Of a stretch of DNA of 64,000 nt, positions 34,938-43,600 are shown in pieces. Both the position numbers and the translations under genes were made by a program. The notes beneath the pieces are model-generated. The model was not told the origin of the DNA, did not search any database, and saw nothing but the letters and a program-made list of their open reading frames with translations. Source of the stretch: Gemmiger formicilis (GTDB taxonomy: Bacteria; Bacillota; Clostridia; Oscillospirales; Ruminococcaceae); NCBI RefSeq assembly GCF_900167555.1, contig NZ_FUYF01000010.1, forward strand, positions 1 through 64,000, given 5' to 3'. Within the stretch, counting starts at the first letter, position 1. The number at the start of each line of letters is the position of its first letter.

Positions 34938-35020
34938 AGGGCAATACCGCATAATTCTAAGTGCCGCAGCCGCCGGAGCGGTGCTTAAGCCGTAAGGCGG
35001 GAATTGTGCGGTGCTGCCTT
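34938..35020 (-). repeat. Palindromic repeat family A, copy 2
   Basis: 83 bases, inverted relative to copy 1. Ends AGGGCAATACCGCATAATTC and GAATTGTGCGGTGCTGCCTT. It lacks the 20-base CTCGCTCGCCGTATCGGCAC block seen in copies 1 and 3, so it is the shortest form. Confidence 0.8.
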
Positions 35021-35190
35021 AGTTATTTGTGCGGGCTTTCCCTGCGTGAAAACCCTGTGAGACGGGTGTCCGCATTCCTCGATGGGACACCCCGGAAATG
35101 CGTTTGCGGGTGATCAAACGCTATGCTATGTAAAACATCTTCCCGCCCAAAGCGTGGGCAATCAAGGCGGATAAGCAGAACCATGATTTA
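35021..35190. other. Intergenic region with small hairpin
   Basis: No open frame with a ribosome site. GGGTGTCC / GGGACACCC arms at about 35064-35092 form a small hairpin. Nothing else recognised before the promoter at 35191. Confidence 0.4.
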
Positions 35191-35219
35191 TTGAAAATTC
35201 GGAAAAGAATCTGTATAAT
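35191..35219 (+). promoter_or_regulatory. Promoter of the LytTR two-component operon
   Basis: TTGAAA (35191-35196), exactly 17 bases, TATAAT (35214-35219). Confidence 0.7.
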
Positions 35220-35310
35220 ACTTATCAGATAGAGCCTATATCCATGAAAGGCAAGCGGCATAGCAGTCGGCCCATAAACGCATTCATTTGCTCTCAAAAG
35301 GAGAATTTTC

Positions 35311-36018
35311 GTGAACTACATCGCAGTAGTCGAGGACAGCGCGCAGGATCGGGCAGTGCTGGACTCGTATCTGGAAAAATACCAGCAGGAGAAAAACTGC
35401 CATTTTCAAATCACGCATTTTTCAGATGGCGACGAGATCGCGCTGGGCTATAAGGGCGGCTATGACCTGATTTTGATGGACATCGAGATGACCTTCATGG
35501 ATGGTATGTCAGCAGCCGAGGAGATCCGCCGCGCCGACCCGGAGGTGCTTATCATCTTCATCACCAACTCGCCGCAGTATGCCATCAAGGGGTACGCGGT
35601 GCAGGCGCTGGACTATATCTTAAAGCCGCTGAGTTATTACGCTTTCTGCCAGCGGATGAACCATGTGCGGGAGCTGCTGGGACGCCGCCAGAAGCATTTC
35701 CTCACGGTGCCCTGCGCGGGCGGCGTGCAGAAGCTCGACGCCTCCGATATTTATTATGTAGAAATTTGCGACCACGACCTGCTGTTCCACACCAAGCAGG
35801 GCGAGGTGTATTCCACCGGCTCCATGCGCGATGTGGAGCAGAAGCTGCCGCCGGAGAATTTCTTCCGCAGCAGCAAGGCGTACCTTGTCAATCTGGAACA
35901 CGTGGACGGCATTCAGGACGAGGACGCCATCGTCAACGGTGAGCGGGTGCAGATCAGCCGCGCCAAGCGCAAGGCGTTTTTGGCGGCGCTCAATCACTAC
36001 ATGGGGGAAAACATCTGA
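35311..36018 (+). CDS. LytTR-family response regulator
   Basis: 235 residues: REC domain 1-120 with phosphoacceptor Asp in LILMDIEMTFMDG (about 56) and Lys in LKPLSYYAF, then a LytTR DNA-binding domain (about 130-232; ASDIYYVEICDHDLLF, FFRSSKAYLVNLEHV). It uses a GTG start at 35311 preceded by AAAAGGAG. Its stop overlaps the kinase start. Homologous to AgrA/VirR-type regulators; targets may include the GH2 operon downstream, by inference only. Confidence 0.92.
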   Translation: MNYIAVVEDSAQDRAVLDSYLEKYQQEKNCHFQITHFSDGDEIALGYKGGYDLILMDIEMTFMDGMSAAEEIRRADPEVLIIFITNSPQYAIKGYAVQALDYILKPLSYYAFCQRMNHVRELLGRRQKHFLTVPCAGGVQKLDASDIYYVEICDHDLLFHTKQGEVYSTGSMRDVEQKLPPENFFRSSKAYLVNLEHVDGIQDEDAIVNGERVQISRAKRKAFLAALNHYMGENI

Positions 36019-37331
36019 TGGAAACGGAAGTTCTGGGCAACATTCCCCGCCTGTATACCGCGCTGGCGGACTGGCTGGCCTGCCTTTTATATCTGTTCTT
36101 CCTGCCCAAGCGTACAGCAGGCTGGCGGCGGTATACGATCCATGCGGTGTTTTTGCTGCTGCTCGGCGTCTTTATGCAGGCAACGGGGCAGGTGCCGCAA
36201 TTCTGGTTTCTGCCCTGCATTGCGGTATCCATCTTGATCATGTATCTGTACATCCGAATGCAGACCGACGTGCCCGCCCGGAGCGCGGGGTATTACTGCG
36301 TCCGCGCGTTTATTTTGGGGGAACTGGCCGCCTCGTTGGAATGGCAGCTCTACTACTATATGGTCGGGCAGCATGGCACGCCGGGCACGGGTGTGCGTGT
36401 GTGCATTTTGGCAGTCGTCTATGCCGCAGTGTATGGCGTGGTGTTCGCGCTGGAACGCAATTATAACGATATTGCTTCGCCTCTGCACGTCCACAAAAAG
36501 GAATTTCTCAGCACGTTGTTCATCGGTGTGGCGGTCTATGCCGCCAGCAACCTGAGCTATGTCAGCCCGGACACGCCGTTTTCCGGCAAAATGACGGCGG
36601 AAATTTACAACATCCGCACGCTGGTAGACCTGGGCGGCATGGCCATTCTGTTTGCGCACCACATGCAGCTGGTGGAGTACCGCCGCAAAAAGGAGCGCGA
36701 TGCTTTGCAGAACGTCTTGCAGGCGCAGTACGCACAGTACCGCTCGGCGCAGGACAGCATTGACCTTATCAATAAAAAATATCACGACCTCAAGCACCAG
36801 ATCGCCGTGCTGCGCAGCGAGACCTCAGAGGAAAAGGCCCACTACCTCGACGCGATGGAGCAGGAGATCCGCAGCTATGAGGCGCAGAACAAGACCGGCA
36901 ACGAGGTGCTGGACACGATCCTGACCAGCAAAAGCCTGTACTGCCAGCAGCACGGCATCACGCTGACCTGCGTGGCAGACGGTGCGGCGCTGGATTTTAT
37001 GGATACGATGGACCTGTGTTCGCTGTTCGGCAATGCGCTGGACAACGCCATCGAGAGTGTAGAAAAGCTGCCCGACAGCGAGCAGCGACTCATTCATCTG
37101 GTGGTGGCACGGCAAAAGAGCTTTTTGTGGGTCCGGGTCGAAAACACCTACGACGGTGCCTTCCAAGCGGACGGCAACCTGCCAAAAACGACCAAGTCCG
37201 ACGCCCGCTACCACGGCTACGGTCTAAAGAGCATCTACGACACCGCCGAAAAATACGGCGGCACCGCCGAGATCACCACCCAGGAGAACCAGTTCACATT
37301 AAAGGTGCTGTTTCCCATCAAGCAGAAATAA
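36018..37331 (+). CDS. GHKL sensor histidine kinase (AgrC-like)
   Basis: 437 residues. Six to seven membrane segments (1 to about 215), a cytoplasmic helical region with YHDLKHQIAVL carrying the phospho-His (about 256), and an HATPase_c_5 domain (LFGNALDNAIESVEKL N-box; GYGLKSIYDTAEKYGG G-box). Overlaps the regulator stop (TGATG). There is no agrB/agrD-like peptide gene beside it, so the stimulus is unknown. Confidence 0.9.
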   Translation: METEVLGNIPRLYTALADWLACLLYLFFLPKRTAGWRRYTIHAVFLLLLGVFMQATGQVPQFWFLPCIAVSILIMYLYIRMQTDVPARSAGYYCVRAFILGELAASLEWQLYYYMVGQHGTPGTGVRVCILAVVYAAVYGVVFALERNYNDIASPLHVHKKEFLSTLFIGVAVYAASNLSYVSPDTPFSGKMTAEIYNIRTLVDLGGMAILFAHHMQLVEYRRKKERDALQNVLQAQYAQYRSAQDSIDLINKKYHDLKHQIAVLRSETSEEKAHYLDAMEQEIRSYEAQNKTGNEVLDTILTSKSLYCQQHGITLTCVADGAALDFMDTMDLCSLFGNALDNAIESVEKLPDSEQRLIHLVVARQKSFLWVRVENTYDGAFQADGNLPKTTKSDARYHGYGLKSIYDTAEKYGGTAEITTQENQFTLKVLFPIKQK

Positions 37332-37335
37332 CCCG

Positions 37336-37364
37336 GACAGCCCATTTTGGTGGGCTGTTTTTTG
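37336..37364 (+). terminator. Terminator of the two-component operon
   Basis: GACAGCCCA / TGGGCTGTT hairpin followed by TTTTTTGG, right after the kinase stop. Confidence 0.75.
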
Positions 37365-37448
37365 GTTTAAGCAACCTGCACATAAAGCGCATGATACGAT
37401 TGTCTATTTTGCCAATGCCGCAGGCGGCTTGCGTGGGAAAAACGACCG

Positions 37449-37461
37449 TTCACGTAGTGAA
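37449..37461. promoter_or_regulatory. Small palindrome upstream of the GH2 gene
   Basis: TTCACGTAGTGAA, perfect 5-base arms, 25 bases upstream of a TATAGT -10-like box (37486-37491). Possible operator; no regulator assigned. Confidence 0.35.
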
Positions 37462-37559
37462 TCCCCTTTTTGCTGTACATTGTGATATAGTGCAGACAAC
37501 AGAAAAGGAAAGTCTCCTGCGTTTTTTGCTATGGATAACCTTGAAAGCGAGGATCTTGT

Positions 37560-39947
37560 ATGAAAGCAACATCCCTTCTCACCGGCTGGACGTGCCGCCA
37601 TTTGGGCGATACCGCACCCGGCAAAACGGTGACCCTGCCCCATGATGCCATGCTGGCTGAACCCCGCACCGCCCTGAGCGCGGGCGGTACCAATACCGGC
37701 TGGTACGAGGGATATGACTACGAATACCGGCGCACCCTGACCGTGCCGGAAAACGAGCTGGCAGACACCCACATTCTGGAGTTTGAGGGCGTCTACCATA
37801 ATGCCGAGGTCTGGCTCAACGGTCAACAGGCTGCGTTTCGCCCCTACGGCTACACCAACTTTTATGTTGATTGTGCGCCGTATCTGCACGCAGGGGAGAA
37901 CGAGCTGCGTGTCATTGCCCGCAACGCCGACCAGCCCAACAGCCGATGGTATTCCGGCGCGGGCATCTACCGCCCGGTGCAGCTTTGGACGGCAAGGGGT
38001 GCGCATATCACACTGAACGGCGTTAAAATTCGCACCCTGTCGCTTGACCCCGCCGTCGTGGAGGTGCGCGTAAAGACCACCGCCCCCGGCACGGTGCGCC
38101 TGATGGTGGACGACCTGCCCGCCATGCAGCAGGAGAGCGACGGCGAGGCCGTATTTACCCTGACCCTTGACAACGCCCGCCTTTGGACACCTGAAACGCC
38201 AAACCTGTACACCTGCCGCGTCAGCTTTGCCGATGATGTGGTAACCGAGACGTTCGGTGTTCGCAAGGTCGAGTGGGGGACGGACGGTTTCCTGCTCAAC
38301 GGCAAGCGGTACATCATCCAGGGCGCGTGCATCCACCACGATAATGGTCTGTTGGGTGCAGTTTGTGACCCCGACGCCGTGGCGCGCAAGGTACGCCTGC
38401 TGAAAGAGAACGGCTACAACGCCATTCGCTCAGCGCACAACCCCTGCTCCAAGGCGCTGCTGACCGAGTGTGACCGGCAGGGCATGCTTGTCATGGACGA
38501 GTACATCGACCATTGGTACATCCACAAAACCGAGCATGACTACGTGGATTATTTCAAGGAGTGGTGGCATCAGGATCTGACCGACATGGTGGAAAAAGAC
38601 TACAACCACCCCTGCGTCGTGCTCTACTCCACCGGCAACGAGGTCAGCGAGACTGCCCAAAAGCGCGGCATCGCCCTGACCAAAGAGATGACCGACTTCC
38701 TGCACGGGCTGGACGATTCCCGCCCGGTGACCTGCGGTGTGAACATCTTCTTCAACTTTTTAAGCTCCATCGGCTTCGGCGTGTACAGCGACGAAAAGGC
38801 AAAAAAAGAAGCCGAGCGCGCCGAGAAAGCCAAACAGCGCGGCGAGAAGGCCGCCAAGAAAAAGGCAGTCGGCAGTCAGTTCTTCAACAATCTGGCGGGG
38901 CTGCTGGGCGATGAGTTCATGAAGCGCGGCGCGACCCTGCACGGCTGCGACGTCAAGACCCGTGACGCCTTTGGCAACATGGACATTGCGGGCTACAACT
39001 ATGGCATCTACCGCTATAAGCACGACCTGAAAAAGTACCCGCAGCGGTTGATTTTGGGCAGCGAGACCTTCTGCAGCGATGCTTATAAATTCCGCGAGCT
39101 GGCCAAACAGGAACCCCGCTTGGTGGGCGACTTTGTCTGGGCGGGCATGGACTACCTTGGCGAAGTCATGGTCGGCTCGTGGGAGTACGCCGACTACGCC
39201 GAGACGTTCGACGGCGGTCCGGGCTGGGTGTCGGCGGGTTCGGGGCGCATCGACCTGACCGGCAAGCCGCTGGGCGAAGCCCTTTATACCCGCGTGGCGC
39301 TGGAGGCCGACAACGGCCCCTATATCGCCGTCTGCCCGGTCAACCATACCGGAGACCGCCACAGCCCCAGTGCGTGGAAGATGACGAATGCCATGCCCAG
39401 CTGGAGTTGGACCGGCTGCGAGGAGCGCAAGGCCAACGTGGAGGTCTACGCCCGCGCCGCCCGTGTGGAGCTGGTGCTGAATGGTCACACGGTGGGCAGT
39501 AAAACGCTGAAAAACGACTGCTTGGCGAGGTTCAGCATTCCCTACGAGAGCGGCACGCTGGAAGCCGTCAGCTATGACGCTGCCGATCACGAAATTGGTC
39601 GCTGCAAGCTGCAAAGTGCCGGCGGCACGACCTGCCTGACGCTGGACGCCGAAGAACCTACTGTAAAACCGGGGCGCCTGTGCTACATCCGTCTGCGCTA
39701 CACCGATGAAAACGGCATCACCAAGCCGCTGGCGCGCGGCAATATTCAGGTACAGGTGCGCGGCGGCACGTTGGTGGGGCTGGGCAGTGCCTGCCCTTTC
39801 AACAAGCACAGCTATCTGGACAGCGAAACCGATACCTACTACGGCGAGGCTCTTGCCATCGTCCGCATGGGGGACGGCGAGGCCATGACGATTGCTGCTT
39901 CCGACGGCGAATACAGCGCGGAGCTGACCGTGCCTGCGCAAGCATGA
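37560..39947 (+). CDS. GH2 family glycosidase (beta-galactosidase-like)
   Basis: 795 residues: sugar-binding jelly roll (about 1-165), Ig-like domain, TIM barrel (about 245-560) and C-terminal Ig-like domains with a DUF4982-type part. The acid/base Glu is in YSTGNEVSETA and the nucleophile Glu in LILGSETFCSDAY. A Lys/Glu/Ala-rich segment (about 405-435) interrupts the barrel. No signal peptide, so it acts on imported oligosaccharides; beta-galactosidase is the default, but GH2 includes glucuronidases and others. ATG at 37560 with AGCGAGGA upstream. It follows the two-component genes. Confidence 0.85.
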   Translation: MKATSLLTGWTCRHLGDTAPGKTVTLPHDAMLAEPRTALSAGGTNTGWYEGYDYEYRRTLTVPENELADTHILEFEGVYHNAEVWLNGQQAAFRPYGYTNFYVDCAPYLHAGENELRVIARNADQPNSRWYSGAGIYRPVQLWTARGAHITLNGVKIRTLSLDPAVVEVRVKTTAPGTVRLMVDDLPAMQQESDGEAVFTLTLDNARLWTPETPNLYTCRVSFADDVVTETFGVRKVEWGTDGFLLNGKRYIIQGACIHHDNGLLGAVCDPDAVARKVRLLKENGYNAIRSAHNPCSKALLTECDRQGMLVMDEYIDHWYIHKTEHDYVDYFKEWWHQDLTDMVEKDYNHPCVVLYSTGNEVSETAQKRGIALTKEMTDFLHGLDDSRPVTCGVNIFFNFLSSIGFGVYSDEKAKKEAERAEKAKQRGEKAAKKKAVGSQFFNNLAGLLGDEFMKRGATLHGCDVKTRDAFGNMDIAGYNYGIYRYKHDLKKYPQRLILGSETFCSDAYKFRELAKQEPRLVGDFVWAGMDYLGEVMVGSWEYADYAETFDGGPGWVSAGSGRIDLTGKPLGEALYTRVALEADNGPYIAVCPVNHTGDRHSPSAWKMTNAMPSWSWTGCEERKANVEVYARAARVELVLNGHTVGSKTLKNDCLARFSIPYESGTLEAVSYDAADHEIGRCKLQSAGGTTCLTLDAEEPTVKPGRLCYIRLRYTDENGITKPLARGNIQVQVRGGTLVGLGSACPFNKHSYLDSETDTYYGEALAIVRMGDGEAMTIAASDGEYSAELTVPAQA

Positions 39948-39963
39948 GGTGAGCTGTGGAGGT

Positions 39964-40107
39964 ATGGGCTATTTTGCGGCGCTTGCCATCACGCTGTTTC
40001 TGGCGGCGTTCGTGCTCATCACCGTCATCAACGGCGGCGTGCAGATGGTGATTTACTTCCCGATTTATAAAATCATCTTCCCGGAAGGGGAGCAGAAGAA
40101 AAACTAA
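39964..40107 (+). CDS. Small single-span membrane protein
   Basis: 47 residues beginning MGYFAALAITLFLAAFVLIT: one hydrophobic helix (about 3-25) then IYFPIYKIIFPEGEQKKN, a short basic/polar tail. It starts 17 bases after the GH2 stop, within GGAGG-rich sequence; a GTG at 39949 in frame is an alternative start. Probably co-transcribed with the glycosidase. No known family recognised; calling it real rests on position, ribosome-site-like context and a coherent membrane profile. Confidence 0.5.
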   Translation: MGYFAALAITLFLAAFVLITVINGGVQMVIYFPIYKIIFPEGEQKKN

Positions 40108-40289
40108 ACCGCCCCCAAAAGGGTTTGGAACAGGTCGGTACCATGCAGCATTCCTTTGTACGCATGGGACAAAATCCGTTCTGAGCCTTGGCACACAACA
40201 CTACAAAACTCAACAAAAGCTCGTTGAAACGATAAGTTTCAACGGACTTTTCAGTATGTCAAAAAACATCTACTTTGCCTTGTAGAGAA
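40108..40289. other. Intergenic region with terminator-like hairpin
   Basis: AAAAGCTCGTTGAAAC / GTTTCAACGGACTTTT at about 40214-40251 is a terminator-like stem. Its near-duplicate lies at 40420-40453 on the other side of repeat B. No gene seen. Confidence 0.5.
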
Positions 40290-40394
40290 TGTAGGGGCGA
40301 ACATTGTTCGCCCGCCAACTTGGCGCAGCAACGCTCTTTTTGGAAGGCTTCTCACAAGGCGAACGGGCACGGGCGAGCAATGCTCGCCCCTACA
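40290..40394 (+). repeat. Palindromic repeat family B, complete copy
   Basis: 105 bases with terminal inverted repeats: TGTAGGGGCGAACATTGTTC at the left and GAGCAATGCTCGCCCCTACA at the right, each itself palindromic (GGGCGAnCATTGnTCGCCC). Flanked by two similar GTTGAAACGAT hairpins. A MITE-like element. Confidence 0.75.
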
Positions 40395-40419
40395 ATACGC
40401 TTTTTTGACAGTCTGAAAA

Positions 40420-40453
40420 GCTCGTTGAAACGATTAACTTCAACGAGCTTTTG
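40420..40453 (+). terminator. Hairpin downstream of repeat B
   Basis: AAAAGCTCGTTGAA / TTCAACGAGCTTTT, 14-base perfect stem followed by TGTCGG. Near duplicate of the hairpin at 40214-40251. Confidence 0.6.
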
Positions 40454-40571
40454 TCGGCTCTTTTTTAGGGTGCAAATTTCAGTGCAGGACCTCGCACCAG
40501 CGCCTGGCCGTAGGCCATCGGGCGGATGCCGATGCCCTTAGCAGCTCCATGGCGCGCTGGACGCGCAGCCC

Positions 40572-40600
40572 TTTACAACCGGCGGTCAGGGTGCTATAAT
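40572..40600 (+). promoter_or_regulatory. Promoter of the RND/TetR operon
   Basis: TTTACA (40572-40577), 17 bases, TATAAT (40595-40600), immediately upstream of the TetR-type palindrome. Confidence 0.75.
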
Positions 40601-40603
40601 AAA

Positions 40604-40625
40604 TCCGACCGACCGGTCGGTCGGA
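40604..40625. promoter_or_regulatory. 22-base perfect palindrome, TetR operator
   Basis: TCCGACCGACC / GGTCGGTCGGA with no central spacer, positioned over the transcription start. The repeated CCGACCGACCGGTCGG architecture is common for TetR/AcrR regulators, and the operon ends with a tetR gene. Confidence 0.8.
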
Positions 40626-40644
40626 AAAGAAAGGGAACACTTCC

Positions 40645-43600
40645 ATGCCGAAATACAGCGTTAAAAAGCCATTTACCATTCTGGTGGCGGTCATTCTGGT
40701 GCTGGTGCTGGGCTTTGTCAGCCTGACCGGCATCCAGACGGACCTGCTGCCCGCCATGAACCTGCCCTACCTGATGGTCATCACGACCTACCCCGGCGCC
40801 AGCCCCGAGCAGGTCGAGGCCGACGTGACCAAGCCGCTGGAAAATGCACTTTCGACGCTGAACGGCGTCAAGAACGTGACGAGCCAGAGCAATGAAAACT
40901 ACAGCCTGCTCTTTCTGGAATACCAGGACGACACCGACATGGACAGCGCCATGGTCAAGGCCAGCACCGCCGTGAACCAGCTCGGCGACGCGCTGCCCGA
41001 TATGGCGTCCACGCCGACGCTGATGGAGATCAGCCCGGACATGATGGCGACGCAGTACATTGCCGTGGACTACGACGGCATGGATATTTACGAGCTGTCC
41101 GACTATGTCAGCGAGAACGTGCTGCCCCAGCTCGAGCGCGTGGACGGCGTGGCCAGCGTGTCCACGACGGGCCTGGTGGAAAAGTCGGTGCAGATCACGC
41201 TCGACCAGGAAAAGATCGACGCTGTCAATGACAAGCTGCTGGTCAAGGTCAGTGACCGCCTGGCTGCTGCCAAAAAAGAGCTGGATGCCAACAGGAAAAA
41301 AATTAACGATGGCATGAAGGAACTGGACGCCGCCCAGGCCCAGTTGGACGCGGGCAAGGCCCAGCTGAACAGCCAGAAGGCCGACGTGACGACCCAGCTG
41401 CGGGACGCCATCACCGAGCTGGACAAGCAGATCCCCGAGCTGGAAAAGAAGATCGCCGGTCTGCAGACCGACCTGGACGAGGCAAACCGCAAGCTGGAGG
41501 ATGCCAAAAATACAAATACCACCCTGCCCGAGGTCACGCTGCCCATCGACGACGCGCTGTTTGCGAGCTGCAAGACGGTGCTGGCCGCCTACGACCCGCA
41601 GTATAACGCCGACGCGCTCCCGGCCAATCTGGCCGAAGCCAAGAGCGACCTGAACAAGATGGGCGCGATGATCAACTCGATCGACCGCGCGGATGCGGCC
41701 ATCCGCCAGCGCGCCGAAGACGAAGGGCTGCTGGAGCAGAACATGACGGTGGAGCAGACTGCGGCCTACTTGGACGCCCAGTATGCGGCCATGAGCGCCC
41801 GCATCCAGGCGCTGGAGGTGGAGATCGCGTCGCTGCAGGACACCCTCAACAACACCGAGGACGAGGCCGAACGGGCCGATTTACAGGCGCAGATCGACGC
41901 CAGGCGTGCCGAGCAGGCGCAGGACCAGGCCGTCATCGACGGCAACGCCGTCCGCCGCGCCCGCGTCAGCGAGCTGAGCGGCAATCTCTCGACCCTCTCC
42001 ACGACGAAGGTCGCCCTGCAGAACGCCACGACGCTGCTGACTGCGCGGCAGGAGGCCGAGACCGCGCTGAACGACGGCATGCAGCCGCTGCAGCAGACGC
42101 TGAACGATACCGCCGCCGCCCTGCGCGACCAGTTGACGAAGGCGCAGGAGATGCTGACCCAGCTGAACGAACAGCGCGACAAGCTGCAAAAAATGCTGGC
42201 AAGCCTTGGTGACGAGGCGGTAGACCCCGCCATGGCCGATATGGCCGTCCAGCTGCTGCTGAGCGGCACCGAGGCCCAGCTGCAACTGGGCGAGTTCCAG
42301 GTCTCCAGCGGTAAGACCCAGCTCGAGGCCGGCAAGACCCAGCTTGAGGCCGCGCAGGAGGAATACGAGTCCGCCCGCGAGGAGGCGCTAAAAAGCGCGA
42401 ATCTGGACCAGCTACTGAACATGACGACGCTGCAGCAGCTCATTTATGCGCAGAACTTCTCGATGCCCGCGGGCTATATCGAGGGCGGTGACGGCGACGA
42501 CAACCGCTACATCGTCAAGGTCGGTGATGCCTTTGCCGACGCGGACGAGCTGAAAAGCATGGTGCTCTGCAATGTCGACGGCATCGGCGACGTGCGCCTG
42601 TCCGATGTGGCCGAGGTCGAAATGACCGACAACGCCGACGACGCCTACGCCAAGGTGGACAAGAACCGCGCCGTGCTGCTGTCGCTGTACAAGAGCTCGA
42701 CGTCGTCCACCTCGACGGTCTCCAACGCCAGCAGCGCGGCGATGGAAACGATGATGGCCGAAAACGAGGGCCTGCACCTGACGCCCATCATGGACCAGGG
42801 CGACTATATCAAGCTCATCGTCAACAGCGTGCTGTCCAACCTGATCGAGGGCGCGGCGCTGGCCATCATCGTACTGGCGCTGTTTTTGAAGGACCTGCGC
42901 CCGACCATCGTCGTGGCCATCAGTATGCCGTTGAGCGTGCTGTTTGCCATTGTGCTGATGTATTTCACCGGCATTACCTTCAATATCCTGTCGCTGTCCG
43001 GCCTGGCGCTGGGCGTCGGCATGCTGGTCGACAACTCGGTTGTCGTCATTGAAAACATCTACCGTCTGCGGGGCCGCGGCGTGCCCGCCGCCCGTGCGTC
43101 GGTGCAGGGCGCGCGTCAGGTGGCCGGGTCCATCGTATCCTCCACCCTGACGACGATCTGCGTTTTTCTGCCGCTGGTGTTCACCACCGGCATGGTGCGC
43201 GAGCTTCTCAGCGACATGGCCTGGACCATCACCTTCAGTCTGCTGGCGTCCCTTGTTGTGGCGCTGACCGTTGTGCCCTGCGCGGGCTCCACCGTGCTGA
43301 AAAAGCAGAAGGACATCAAGCACCCGCTGTTCGACAAGGTGCTGAACGGCTATGAAAAGCTGCTGCGCTTCTGCCTGCGCCGCAAGGCTGTGCCGCTGGC
43401 GCTGGCCATTGCGCTGCTGGGGGTGTCGGTCTGGCGCGTCGCCACCATGGGCATCGTCATGATCCCCGACATGAGCAGCAACCAGCTGACCATTACGGTC
43501 AATGTGCCTGACGATACGGCTAAGGCGGACGCCTTCGCCACGGCGGACAGCGTCATGGACGCGGTCATGAGCGTGGACGGCGTCGACACCGTCGGCGCGA

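Noticed and set aside
32784-34952. 722-codon open frame antisense to the CocE-type peptidase
   Set aside because: Mirror of a strong GC-rich gene on the other strand. No ribosome site, low-complexity translation rich in Gly/Val/His, no family motif.
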